NCBI GenBank assembly: GCA_963718355.1
Contig: CAVQZA010000013.1
Location: 225,240 to 289,239, forward strand
DNA length: 64,000 nucleotides
Origin: CAVQZA01 sp963718355
GTDB taxonomy: Bacteria > Actinomycetota > Thermoleophilia > Gaiellales > Gaiellaceae
Direction of reading: 5' to 3'
In this document: positions 49,069 through 58,237 of the stretch, in pieces
Numbering within the stretch: position 1 is the first letter of the stretch
Layout: each line of letters opens with the position of its first letter
The notes under the pieces: model-generated
What the model was told of the DNA's origin: nothing
Seen by the model: only the letters and a program-made list of their open reading frames with translations
The model's database searches: none
Program-made: the position numbers and the translations under genes

Positions 49069-51265
49069 CTAGCCCGTACCGGCGTGAAGCCGCTGCAGGT
49101 CGTTCTCGTCGACGAGCACGCGACGCGGCTTCGAGCCCTCGTAGCCCGAGATGATCCCGCGCCGCTCGAGCATGTCGATCAGCCGGCCCGCGCGCGTGTA
49201 GCCGACGCGGAGCCGGCGCTGGAGCAGCGAGACCGACGCGGTCTGGGTCTGCACGACGATCTCGATCGCCTTGTCGAGCAGCGGATCCTCGTCGGGGTCG
49301 AACTCGCCGTCGTCCGTTGCGCCCTCGGCGAACGCCTCCGGCAGCTCGAGGAGCGTCTCGTCGAGCTCCTGCTCCCGCTGGCGGCGGCATTGCTCGACGA
49401 CGAGGGCGATCTCTTCCTCCGTGACGTAGGCGCCCTGAACCCGCTGCAGGCGCGAGGTGCCGAGCGGCTTGAAGAGCATGTCGCCCTGGCCGAGCAGGCT
49501 CTCGGCGCCGGACTGGTCGAGGATCACGCGCGAGTCGGTCTGGCTGGAGACTGCGAAGGCGATCCGTGACGGGACGTTGGCCTTGATCATCCCGGTGATC
49601 ACGTCGACCGAGGGGCGCTGCGTCGCGAGCACGAGGTGGATGCCGACGGCGCGCGACTTCTGGGCGAGCCGGATCACGGCGTCCTCGACCGCCTGCGGCG
49701 AGGTCATCATCAGGTCGGCGAGCTCGTCGATCACGACGAGGAGGTACGGAAGCTGGCGCTCGCCGCGCTGCGCGCAGCGCGCGGTTCGCCTCGGGCAGGC
49801 TGCGCGCGCGGAGCTCGGAGAGGCGCTCGTAGCGGCGTTCCATCTCCCCCACCACGTTGGCCAGAACCGCCGCGGCCTCCTTCGGGCTCGAGACGACGGG
49901 CGTGAGCAGGTGCGGGATCGACTCGTAGTGGTTGAGCTCCACGCGCTTCGGGTCGATCAGGATCAGCCGCGCCTCGTCGGGGTTGGCGCGCAGGAGGATC
50001 GAGGTGAGGATCGCGTTGATGCAGCCGGACTTGCCCGAGCCGGTGGTGCCCGCGATCAGGACGTGCGGCATCCGCGCGAGGTCGGCCCACACCGAGTTGC
50101 CGGCGATGTCCTTGCCGAGCCAGACCGACAGCGGGCTCGCGGTCGCCGGCAGGTCGTCGAAGACGTCACCGAGCGTGACGATGTTCGGCGAGAGATTCGG
50201 GAGCTCGACGCCGACCGCCGACTTGCCGGGGATCGGCGCGAGGATGCGAATCTCGGTGGTCGCAAGCGCGTAGGAGAGGTCGTCCTTCAGCGCGGCGACC
50301 TTCGCCACCTTCGTGCCGGGCGCGAGCTGGAGCTCGTAGCGCGTGACTCTCGGGCCCGAGATCTGGCCCGAGACGGTCGCGTCGACGCCGAAGTTCGCGA
50401 GCGTCTGGACGAGCGCCTCGGCGACGCGGCGCCCGGCCTCGGGTGAGGGGCCCTGGCCCGGCGCGGAGACCCGGAGCAGGCTGCGGTCGGGCAGGTCGTA
50501 GTCGGGGTGGCCGGGGAGCGAGTCGAACAGGCTCGTCTGATCCGGCTCCTCCTCGGCGGCGTGCTCGGGCTCGTAGGCGAGGAGCGGCGGTGGCCCGGTC
50601 TCTGAGACGACGTCGGGATAGTCATGCTCGACGTCTACCGGCGGCTCGACCGCGTGCAGCATCGGCATCGGCGCGATGACGGCAGTAGGCGCTTCGGCGA
50701 GCGCGGACCGCGTGCGCAGCCGGCGCGCATGCGTGTGGGCCTTGCGCATCGCGTGGCCGGAGCGGCGCAGGATCGCGCCGAGCGATGCTCCGGTGAGCAG
50801 CAGGAGCCCCACGGCGAGCGTCGTGACGCCGACGATCGTCGCTCCCGTCGAGCCGAGCAGCGCGGAGAAGAGGTGGTCGAGGTGAAGGCCGACCCAGCCG
50901 CCGTTCGCGCCGAGGGTGAGCATCAACCCGAACGCGCTCACTGCGAGCCCCGTCCTGAACGGGCGCACGTCCACGAGCGTGCTCCGCGCGACCATCAGGC
51001 CCCCGAGCGCCACGAGCGCGACCGGAAGCACATAGCCGGCATCGCCCACGACCGTGGTGATCGTGTCGGAGATCGCCCCGCCGACGACACCGCCGTTCCA
51101 GCCAAGGTAGAGCAGCGCCCCGAAGAAGATGCCGAGCGCGAGCAGCACGAGCCCCCAGAGCTCGGTGCGATGCGCGTGAGCGCGCCCCGGCTTGGCCCGC
51201 ATCCGCTTCCGGGCCGGAGCGGAGGACTTCGGGCGTGCCTTAGTGGTGCGCTTGCGCGGCGCCAT
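49069..51265 (-). CDS. ftsK: DNA translocase FtsK/SpoIIIE with an apparent frameshift
   Basis: Starts at ATG 51265. Four N-terminal membrane helices, linker, then the motor: VWLGKDIAGNSVWADLARMP, Walker A IAGTTGSGKSGCINAI, IDPKRVELNHYESIPHL, then the frame breaks near 49769. The rest continues in another frame: VVMIDELADLMMTSPQAVED, LVLATQRPSVDVITGMIKAN, and a gamma domain with LQRRLRVGYTRAGRLIDMLE. Removing one T at 49769 restores NRALRARGERQLPYLLVVID, exactly the family sequence, giving about 731 residues. FtsK pumps DNA at division and is generally important, so a sequencing error is as likely as a real mutation. Confidence 0.85.
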
Positions 51266-51300
51266 ACCCGGAGGTTCGTGGGCCGCCTCGGCCCTCCTCC

Positions 51301-52230
51301 CTATGGCAGCGACGAGATGCGCTCGACCAGGAGATCGACGAAGCCCGGCGCGTCGATTCCCGTGGCCACGTGGCAGTTCGCCGGCTGGCCCATTCGCGAC
51401 CAGAGGTCGACGAGGGTGCGGCCGCGCGACAGCTCCCACGAGCAGTCGATGTCGACACGGCGGTACTTCGTCTCGAGCAGGTCCGGCCGCGCGACCTGGG
51501 CGACTGCGACGGCGTCGTGGATCGGCGAGCCCGCCCAGCCGTACTGCTCCGCGTGGAAGCGGCCGTAGAAGGTCAGCAGGTCGGCGACGATCCCACCGGC
51601 GCCGCCCGCGGCGCGCATCCGCTCGGCCTCGGCCTCGCCGACGAGCGCCCGGTGCGTCACGTCCAGGCCAACCATCGTCAGGTCGACGCCGCTCGCGAAG
51701 ACGCGACGCGCGGCCTCCGGGTCGGCCCAGATGTTGAACTCGGCCGCGGGCGTGACGTTGCCCTCGGCGATCGCGCCGCCCATCAGCACGATGCGCTCGA
51801 TCCGCTCGACGATGTCGGGATGCAACGCCAGCAGCAGCGCGATGTTCGTCAGCGGCCCGACCGGGACGACGGTGATCGGGCGCTCGGCCGCGTTCAGCGT
51901 GTCGGCGAGGAACTGGACCGCGTGGCGCTCGTCGGGAGCGCGGCTCGGCGGCGGCAGGTCGGGGCCGTCGAGGCCGGACTCGCCGTGAACATATGCGGCG
52001 ACGTAGGGCTCGCGGACGATGGGCCGGTCGGCGCCGGCGGCAACCGGGATCTCGGCGCGGCCGACGGCATCGAGCAGCCGGATTGCGTTCGCCGTCGTCT
52101 TGTCGAGCGTCTGGTTGCCCGCGACGGTGGTGACTCCGACGAGCTCGAGCTCGGGGCTCGCGAGCGCCAGGAAGAGCGCGATCGCGTCGTCGTGGCCGGG
52201 ATCGCAGTCGAGAAGGATCGGCGTGCTCAT
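51301..52230 (-). CDS. Nucleoside hydrolase
   Basis: 309 residues. Calcium-binding motif LLDCDPGHDDAIAL at the N terminus, then TTVAGNQTLDKTTANAI, VPVGPLTNIALLL, VLMGGAIAEGNVTPAAEFNI and SPIHDAVAVAQV, the full signature of inosine-uridine-preferring nucleoside hydrolases. It splits nucleosides into base and ribose. The ribokinase gene overlaps by 4 bases upstream and a nucleoside importer is encoded on the same strand, so uptake, cleavage and ribose phosphorylation fit together. Confidence 0.93.
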   Translation of the reverse strand: MSTPILLDCDPGHDDAIALFLALASPELELVGVTTVAGNQTLDKTTANAIRLLDAVGRAEIPVAAGADRPIVREPYVAAYVHGESGLDGPDLPPPSRAPDERHAVQFLADTLNAAERPITVVPVGPLTNIALLLALHPDIVERIERIVLMGGAIAEGNVTPAAEFNIWADPEAARRVFASGVDLTMVGLDVTHRALVGEAEAERMRAAGGAGGIVADLLTFYGRFHAEQYGWAGSPIHDAVAVAQVARPDLLETKYRRVDIDCSWELSRGRTLVDLWSRMGQPANCHVATGIDAPGFVDLLVERISSLP

Positions 52231-53054
52231 GTGCGCAGTATCTCGTCCAGCTCGGCGGCGGTGGGCAGTGAGGGTTGTGCGCCGGGGCGCGAGGCCGCGA
52301 TCGCTCCGGCGGCGCAGGCGCGACGCAGGGCCTCTTCACGGTCGCGCGCTTCGAGCAGGGAGACGAGCAGCGCAGCGCAGAAGGCGTCGCCGGCGGCGGT
52401 GCCGTCGACCGCGGTGACGGACGGAGGCACCGCGCGGGTCACCTCCTCCCCGCCTTCGAGCAGCACGGCTCCCTCGGCGCCGAGGGTCAGCGCGACGAGG
52501 CGAGGCGTCTCCGCGAGCGCCTCGAGCTCGTAGCGGTTGACCACGACGAGGTCGGCGCGGCGCAGCACCTCGACCGGAACCTCGATCGCGGGGGCCGCGT
52601 TGAGGCAGAAGAGGCCCTGGGCCTGAGCGGCTGCCGCGGCAACGGCCACGATCGGGATCTCGAGCTGGCAGAGCACCGCGTCGGCCGCGACCCCGTACAC
52701 GTCCGCTTCGACCAGGCGAGCGTTCGCTCCCGGAGCGACGGCGATCACGTTCTCGCCCTCGGCGTCCACGAGGATCAGTGCGACACCGCTCTCGCCGTCG
52801 TCGCGGTGAACCCCCGAGATGTCGACGCCTTCGGCTTCGAGCGAGCGCAGCACGAGGTCGTCGGTGCCGATCCGCCCGATGAAGCGCGTGTGCGCACCGA
52901 GCCTCGCCGCGGCGACCGCCTGGTTTGCGCCCTTGCCGCCGGGGATCCGCTCGAAGACCGCTCCTGTGACCGTCTCGCCCGGCCGTGGCAGCCGCGCGCA
53001 GCGCGCGACGAGATCGACGTTCGCGGAGCCGACGACGGTGACGCTAGGCGGCAA
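52227..53054 (-). CDS. rbsK: Ribokinase
   Basis: 275 residues from TTG 53054 (no ATG or GTG suits; the frame reads PPSVTVVGSANVDLVARCAR). PfkB family: GGKGANQAVAAARLGA near residue 40, GVALILVDAEGENVIAVAPG, VNRYELEALAE and the C-terminal VDGTAAGDAFCAALL with the catalytic Asp. Phosphorylates D-ribose at O5. Overlaps the upstream gene by 11 bases and nucleoside hydrolase by 4. Confidence 0.9.
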   Translation of the reverse strand: MPPSVTVVGSANVDLVARCARLPRPGETVTGAVFERIPGGKGANQAVAAARLGAHTRFIGRIGTDDLVLRSLEAEGVDISGVHRDDGESGVALILVDAEGENVIAVAPGANARLVEADVYGVAADAVLCQLEIPIVAVAAAAAQAQGLFCLNAAPAIEVPVEVLRRADLVVVNRYELEALAETPRLVALTLGAEGAVLLEGGEEVTRAVPPSVTAVDGTAAGDAFCAALLVSLLEARDREEALRRACAAGAIAASRPGAQPSLPTAAELDEILRT

Positions 53055-53598
53055 TGGCGCGGAGGTCGTCGTGCGCACGGCCGAGCAGGTTCTCGCGCAG
53101 GTCGAAGAGACCCGCCCAGAGCGAAGACGGATCGGGGTCGAGCTCGACGCGCGCGATGTCCGCGAGCCCCGCGAGCGCGCGCACGAGCACGGCGAGCTCG
53201 AGGTAGGCCTGCGCGACGCGGATCGGCGCGACGTCGACACCGGCGCGAATGAGCACCGGCTCCCAGTCCATCAGCTCGGCGCGACCCGGCCCGCCGTACC
53301 ACGAGCGCCCTTCGGGCCCGCGCTCCGGTTCCAGCTCGATGAGATAGCGCTCGAGCGGGCGCTCGAGGCCGGCGATCGCAGTCTCCGCGCGATCGGCCGC
53401 ATGCCGGAGCGACGCCTGCCGGCCGCCCGGTGTTCCCGGCGACGCCTCTCCGCGCGCCCACCGCTCGAGCAGCCGGCAGAAGGCGAGCGCCGACGCCTCG
53501 CAGGCGCCGAGCTGGCCGACGAGCTGTCGCGCGGTCTCGGGCTCGGCGGCGTGCTCCTCGATCACGTCGGCCCACCCGGGCAGATGACGGAGCCTCAT
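53044..53598 (-). CDS. Hypothetical protein between rnj and rbsK
   Basis: 184 residues from ATG 53598, in an ATGA overlap with rnj. Mostly helical, acidic (MRLRHLPGWADVIEEHAAEP, SALAFCRLLERWARGEA, LERPLERYLIELEPERG, VAQAYLELAVLVRALAGLAD). No signal peptide or membrane helix. The family was not recognised. Tight packing between rnj and rbsK suggests it is translated with them; a bundle-forming partner protein is possible. Confidence 0.6.
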   Translation of the reverse strand: MRLRHLPGWADVIEEHAAEPETARQLVGQLGACEASALAFCRLLERWARGEASPGTPGGRQASLRHAADRAETAIAGLERPLERYLIELEPERGPEGRSWYGGPGRAELMDWEPVLIRAGVDVAPIRVAQAYLELAVLVRALAGLADIARVELDPDPSSLWAGLFDLRENLLGRAHDDLRAIAA

Positions 53599-55238
53599 AC
53601 CTCCACGACCACCGGCAGGATCATCGGGCGGCGACCCGTGCGGTCGTACACGAGGTGGGCGAGCGCGTCGTGCAGATGCTCCTGGAGAAGCTTGATCTCG
53701 GTGATGTCGTCGTTGAGGCACTCGGTGAAGACTTCGGCCGCTTCCTCGCGAAGCTCGTCGAGGAGCGGCTCCGCTCCCTCGCCGAAGCCGCGTGCGATCA
53801 GCTCCGGCGCCGGCGCCTCTCCGTCCTCGCCAACGGTCGCAACGACGATCAGAACACCGTCCTCGGCCAGCCGGCGCCGGTCACGGAGGGCCACGTCGTG
53901 GATATCCCCCACGCCGAGCCCGTCGACGAAGGTCATGCCCGCGTCGACCTTGTCGATCACGCGCGCGCCGTCGGCGTCGAGGCCGACGACGGTGCCGTTC
54001 TCGGCCAGCACGATCGCGTTCGCGGGCACCCCGGCCTCGCGCGCGAGCTTCGCGTGCGCCTCGAGCATCCGGAACTCGCCGTGGATCGGCATCACGGCCT
54101 TGGGCCGGACGAGTGCGAGCATCAGGCGCTGCTCCTCCTGGCACGCGTGGCCGGACACGTGCACCGCCGCGTTCTCCTGATGCAGCACCTCGGCGCCCGA
54201 CCGCGTCAACCGGTTGATCGCGTCGTGGACGCGGAGCTCGTTCCCGGGCACCGGCTTCGCCGAGATGATCACCGTGTCGCCGCGCTCGACCGTGACCGTC
54301 GGATGGTCGTTGTAGGCGATCCGCGTCAGCGCCGAGAGCGGCTCGCCCTGGCTACCGGTGCAGACGATCATCGTCTCGTGCGGAGCGAGGTCGCCGAGGT
54401 TCTTCGGCTGCACGATCGCGTCGTCGGGCACGTCCATGAAGCCGAGGCTGCGCGCGATGTTCACGTTCTTGCGCATCGAGCGGCCGACCACGCAGACCTT
54501 GCGCCCGGTCTGCAGCGCGACGTCGATCGCCTGCTGGACGCGGTGGACGTTCGAGGCGAACGAGGCGATCAGGATCCGGCCCTCGCGCTGCGGGATGATC
54601 GTGCGGAAAGCCTCGCCGACGGTGCGCTCGGACGGCGTGAAGCCGGGCCGCTCGGCGTTCGTGGAGTCGCCGAGCATCAGGTCGACGCCGCGGTTGCCGA
54701 TCTCGGCGAGCCGGCCGACATCGGTGCGGAAGCCGTCGACCGGCGTGTGATCGATCTTGTAGTCGCCGGTGTGAACTACGGTGCCGGCGGAGCAGGTCAG
54801 CACGACCGCCGCAGCGTCCGGGATCGAATGCGCCATGCGCACGAGCTCGACGGTGAAGGGGCCTGTCTGGAACGAGCCGGCCGCGGGATCGACCTCGATC
54901 AGCTCGACGGCGCGCAGCAGCCCGTGCTCGTCGAGCTTCGACTTCACGAGCCCGAGCGTAAAGCGCGTGCCGAAGATCTTCGGGACCGGAACCTCACGCA
55001 GCAGGTAGGGCAGCGCGCCCACATGGTCCTCGTGCGCGTGCGTGAGGATCACCGAGCGCACCTGGCCGGCGCGATCCTTCAGGTAGGTCATGTCCGGCAG
55101 GACGAGGTCGACGCCGAGGTGCTCGTCGCGCGGGAACGCAAGCCCAGCGTCGATGACGACGATCTCGCCGTCGAGCTCGAACACGGTCATGTTCTTGCCG
55201 ACCTCGCCGAGGCCGCCGAGCGGGATGATTCGGAGCAT
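53595..55238 (-). CDS. rnj: Ribonuclease J
   Basis: 547 residues from ATG 55238 (MLRIIPLGGLGEVGKNMTV). Metallo-beta-lactamase/beta-CASP fold: metal motif THAHEDHVGALPYLL, VHTGDYKID, GDSTNAERPGFTPSE, beta-CASP motifs CTGSQGEPLSAL and VSGHACQEEQRLML, then PIHGEFRML. Exo- and endoribonuclease for mRNA decay and rRNA maturation. The third RNA-turnover enzyme of the block with rny and pnp. Confidence 0.95.
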   Translation of the reverse strand: MLRIIPLGGLGEVGKNMTVFELDGEIVVIDAGLAFPRDEHLGVDLVLPDMTYLKDRAGQVRSVILTHAHEDHVGALPYLLREVPVPKIFGTRFTLGLVKSKLDEHGLLRAVELIEVDPAAGSFQTGPFTVELVRMAHSIPDAAAVVLTCSAGTVVHTGDYKIDHTPVDGFRTDVGRLAEIGNRGVDLMLGDSTNAERPGFTPSERTVGEAFRTIIPQREGRILIASFASNVHRVQQAIDVALQTGRKVCVVGRSMRKNVNIARSLGFMDVPDDAIVQPKNLGDLAPHETMIVCTGSQGEPLSALTRIAYNDHPTVTVERGDTVIISAKPVPGNELRVHDAINRLTRSGAEVLHQENAAVHVSGHACQEEQRLMLALVRPKAVMPIHGEFRMLEAHAKLAREAGVPANAIVLAENGTVVGLDADGARVIDKVDAGMTFVDGLGVGDIHDVALRDRRRLAEDGVLIVVATVGEDGEAPAPELIARGFGEGAEPLLDELREEAAEVFTECLNDDITEIKLLQEHLHDALAHLVYDRTGRRPMILPVVVEV

Positions 55239-55248
55239 GGGGCTGAGT

Positions 55249-56133
55249 CTACGCGGGCGCGGCTGCGAGGAGGCCGAGGCGCTCGAGGCAACTGCGAATC
55301 TGAACGACCTCATCGGGGCTCGCCTCGACGAGCGGCAGGCGGAGACCGCCGACCTCGTGACCGAGCAGGCTCAGCGCGGCCTTGATCGAGATTGGATTGA
55401 CGACGACGCGGAGCAGCTCGATCGCGGGGCGCAGTTCCTCGTCGAGCGCGCGGGCGCCTTCGAGGTCGCCGTCGCGGAAGCGTCGCACGAGCTCCTGAAC
55501 CTGGGGCCCGACGACGTGCGTGTGGACGCAGACCCCGCCCGCGCCGCCCAGCTCGAGGAAGGGCAGCAGCAGGTCGTCGTCGCCGGCGTAGAGCGCGAGG
55601 TCGGTCTCGGCGAGGATCATGCGCGCCTGCCCGAGATCCGGGTTCGCCTGCTTGACCGCCGTGACCGTCGGAATCGTTGCGAGCTCGGCGAGCGTCTCCG
55701 GCTCGATGTTGATCACGACGCGGCTCGGGATGTTGTAGACGACGACCGGCCGGTCGCTGGCGGCGGCGATCGCCTTGAAGTGCTCGACGATCCCGCGCGG
55801 CGGAGGCTTGTTGTAGTACGGCGTCACCGCGAGGAAGCCGTCGACGCCGAGTGCGTGCGCCTGCTCGGTGAGGTGGACGGAGTGCGCGGTCGAGTACGTG
55901 CCGGTGCCGGCGATCACGGTTGCGCGCTCGCCGACCTCCTCGACCGCGGCGGCGAAGAGCGTGAGGCGCTCGGCGTCGGTGAGCGTTGGCGCCTCGCCGG
56001 TCGTGCCGGCCACGACGAGCCCGTCGGAGCCGTTCTCGACGAGGAACCGCGCGAGCTCACGGAAGCGGCCGAGGTCGAGCGTCCCGTCTGCCGAGAACGG
56101 CGTCGCGATCGCGGTCAGGATCTCGCCGAGCAC
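55249..56133 (-). CDS. dapA: 4-hydroxy-tetrahydrodipicolinate synthase
   Basis: 294 residues, GTG start. TIM-barrel aldolase: AIATPFSADGTLDLGRFREL, GTTGEAPTLTDAER, Tyr of YNIPSRVVINI, and Schiff-base Lys in VTAVKQANPDLGQ. Condenses pyruvate and aspartate semialdehyde. Upstream, 56134-56278 carries two AGGTACGCC boxes (56183-56191 and 56252-56260), of unknown meaning. Confidence 0.95.
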   Translation of the reverse strand: MLGEILTAIATPFSADGTLDLGRFRELARFLVENGSDGLVVAGTTGEAPTLTDAERLTLFAAAVEEVGERATVIAGTGTYSTAHSVHLTEQAHALGVDGFLAVTPYYNKPPPRGIVEHFKAIAAASDRPVVVYNIPSRVVINIEPETLAELATIPTVTAVKQANPDLGQARMILAETDLALYAGDDDLLLPFLELGGAGGVCVHTHVVGPQVQELVRRFRDGDLEGARALDEELRPAIELLRVVVNPISIKAALSLLGHEVGGLRLPLVEASPDEVVQIRSCLERLGLLAAAPA

Positions 56134-56278
56134 GTGTCGATTCTACGCGTCGGCGAGTTTTGGCACGAAGCCGGCACATTCAGGTACGCCGCCAGGCGCT
56201 ACCGTCTTAGCCCCGTGGGTGGGAGGGGGTTTGGGATGGGACCTACCTTGAGGTACGCCCTACAAGAGCAGGTGCGAC

Positions 56279-56884
56279 CTAGAGGAGCGTCTCGAGCCCA
56301 ACGGTGAGCCCGGCCGGGAGCGAGCGGACTCGCTCGACCGCGAGGAGCACGCCCGGGGCGAAGGACTCGCGCGCGAACGTGTCGTGGCGGATCGTCAGCA
56401 GCTCGCCGTCCCCGCCGAACAGCACCTCCTGATGCGCGACGAGCCCGGGCAGCCGCACCGAGTGAATCTCCGGCGAGGTGCCCATTGCCGCCGCCGTCGC
56501 AAGGGCCGTGCCCGACGGCGCATCGACCTTCGCCTCGTTGTGCAGCTCGATGATCGCGGCATGGGGCAGCTGCCTGGCCGCCTCGGCGGCGAACCGCATC
56601 ATCAGGACGGCGGCGAGCGAGAAGTTCGGAGCGTGGAATGCCGCGACGCCGGTCTTGCGCCCCAGGGCGTCGACTTGGTCACGGTCGAATCCGGTCGTCC
56701 CGATCACGACGGGCACTCCGCGCGCCATGCAGCTCTCGACGATTGCGGCGACGGCATCGGGCCGGGTGAAGTCGACGGCGACGTCCGCGTCCTCGAGCTC
56801 GACCAGCTCGTGCCCGGCGGCCTCGAGACGTCCGGCGACCGCGCGACCGACTTTTCCGCTGCGCCCGTAGAAGACGATCTTCAC
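56279..56884 (-). CDS. dapB: 4-hydroxy-tetrahydrodipicolinate reductase, short form
   Basis: 201 residues, GTG start in a GTGA overlap with the peptidase gene. NAD(P)-binding start KIVFYGRSGKVGRAVA, VDFTRPDAVAAIV, GTTGFDRDQVDAL, APNFSLAAVLMMRFA, and active-site ELHNEAKVDAPSGTA. The usual HHxxKxDAPSGTA is HNxxKxDAPSGTA here: the catalytic first His and Lys are kept, the second His is Asn. About 50-70 residues shorter than E. coli DapB, mainly in the N-terminal domain, as in other compact versions. Confidence 0.88.
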   Translation of the reverse strand: MKIVFYGRSGKVGRAVAGRLEAAGHELVELEDADVAVDFTRPDAVAAIVESCMARGVPVVIGTTGFDRDQVDALGRKTGVAAFHAPNFSLAAVLMMRFAAEAARQLPHAAIIELHNEAKVDAPSGTALATAAAMGTSPEIHSVRLPGLVAHQEVLFGGDGELLTIRHDTFARESFAPGVLLAVERVRSLPAGLTVGLETLL

Positions 56885-58173
56885 GCCGCCGCCTTCGCCG
56901 CCAGTGCGGGGTTGACCCGCTCGACCGCGGCGCGGAAGACGTCCTCGCTCGTGCCGATCCCGGCCGCAGAGAGCCGCTCCGGCGCGAGTAGAAGCGCCGC
57001 CAGCTCGCTCACCTCGTCGCCGTCGACGCTCTCGATCTCGGCGATGATCCGCTCGAACGAGAGGAGCTCGGCGTCGGTGATCAGCGACTTGCCGAGCCGG
57101 CTCATCCGGTTCGACGTCGACTCCATCGAGAGCATGATCCGGCCCTTCAGGTTCTCCTTCGCGCGCTCGAGCTCGCGCGTGCGGAGGTTGCCCGCCGCGA
57201 TGTCCGCGATCTGCTCGGAGACGATCTCGAGCGACGGCCCGACGTTCTCCTCGCGCGTGCCCACGTAGACGCCGATCAGGCCGGTGTCGGTGTACTGCGA
57301 CGCAAAGCTGTAGACGGAATACGCCATCCCGCGCTTCTCCCGGATCTCCTGGAACAGGCGCGACGACGCGGAGCCGCCGAGGATCGAGTCGAGCAGCGAT
57401 GCGGCGAAGCGGCGGCGGTCGGAGCGCGAGATCCCCGGCGCGCCGACGCAGACGTTGTACTGCTCGGTCTCCTTGCGGGCGAACCGGAGCCCCGGCGGAG
57501 GCGCCTTCACGAGTGGCCGTCGCAGCGGCGGCCGGCCCACGCCCCCGCCCGCGCCCTCGCGACGCACCACGCGCACGAGCTGGTCATGGTCGACGTTCCC
57601 CGCGGCCGCGATCACGACGTTCGACTCGACGTACGCCGAGGAGTGATACGCGGCGACGGCACGACGGCCGATCCCGCCGATCACCTCCACGGTGCCGATC
57701 ACCGGCCGCCCGAGCGCGTGCCCGCCGAACACGGCCTCCGAGAACAGGTCATGGACGGCCTCACCCGGCGAGTCCTCGTACATCGCGATCTCCTCGAGCA
57801 CGACCTCGCGCTCGGCGTCGAGCTCGGCGAACGTCGGCTCGAAGACCATCTCGGTCATCACCTCGAGCGCCCGCTCGAGATGCGAGTCGGGAATCCGCGT
57901 GTAGACGACGGTGTGCTCGCGTGACGTCGCGGCGTTCAGCTCGCTGCCCATCTCGTCGAAGATCTCCGCGATCTCCTGCGCGCCGTGGCGCCGCGAGCCC
58001 TTGAACAGCAGGTGCTCGATGAAATGTGAGACGCCGGCCCGGTCGGGGCGCTCGTCGCGCGAGCCCGAGCCGATCCAGAAGCCGATCGCCACCGAGCGCA
58101 CGCCCGGCACCTTCTCCGAGACGACGCGTTCGCCGGAGTCGAGCTCTGTGAGCGTGTACTTCTGCACGGTCAC
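56881..58173 (-). CDS. M16 family zinc peptidase
   Basis: 430 residues, GTG start. Inverted zinc motif HFIEHLLFKG (HxxEH) with the distal Glu in REVVLEEIAMYED, and the second, inactive-type domain with SRLFQEIREKRGMAYSVYSF, typical of processing-peptidase-like M16 proteins. This gene commonly follows pnp in actinobacteria and firmicutes. The substrate is unknown. The C terminus ends in an Ala-rich tail. Confidence 0.9.
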   Translation of the reverse strand: MTVQKYTLTELDSGERVVSEKVPGVRSVAIGFWIGSGSRDERPDRAGVSHFIEHLLFKGSRRHGAQEIAEIFDEMGSELNAATSREHTVVYTRIPDSHLERALEVMTEMVFEPTFAELDAEREVVLEEIAMYEDSPGEAVHDLFSEAVFGGHALGRPVIGTVEVIGGIGRRAVAAYHSSAYVESNVVIAAAGNVDHDQLVRVVRREGAGGGVGRPPLRRPLVKAPPPGLRFARKETEQYNVCVGAPGISRSDRRRFAASLLDSILGGSASSRLFQEIREKRGMAYSVYSFASQYTDTGLIGVYVGTREENVGPSLEIVSEQIADIAAGNLRTRELERAKENLKGRIMLSMESTSNRMSRLGKSLITDAELLSFERIIAEIESVDGDEVSELAALLLAPERLSAAGIGTSEDVFRAAVERVNPALAAKAAA

Positions 58174-58190
58174 AGCCTACGCGTGGAGAG

Positions 58191-58225
58191 ACGCGCCGGC
58201 CGCGGGAAAACAGCGGCCGGCGCGT
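58191..58225 (-). terminator. Hairpin terminator of pnp
   Basis: 13-bp perfect stem ACGCGCCGGCCGC/GCGGCCGGCGCGT with a 9-base loop, 12 bases after the pnp stop. It separates pnp from the M16 peptidase gene. Confidence 0.75.
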
Positions 58226-58237
58226 TATCCCCTATCC

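Noticed and set aside
49055..52339. A 1094-codon minus-strand ORF across ftsK and the nucleoside hydrolase gene
   Set aside because: It is real FtsK sequence only between about 51265 and 49770. The flanks are Arg/Pro/Ala-rich readings of other genes in the wrong frame.
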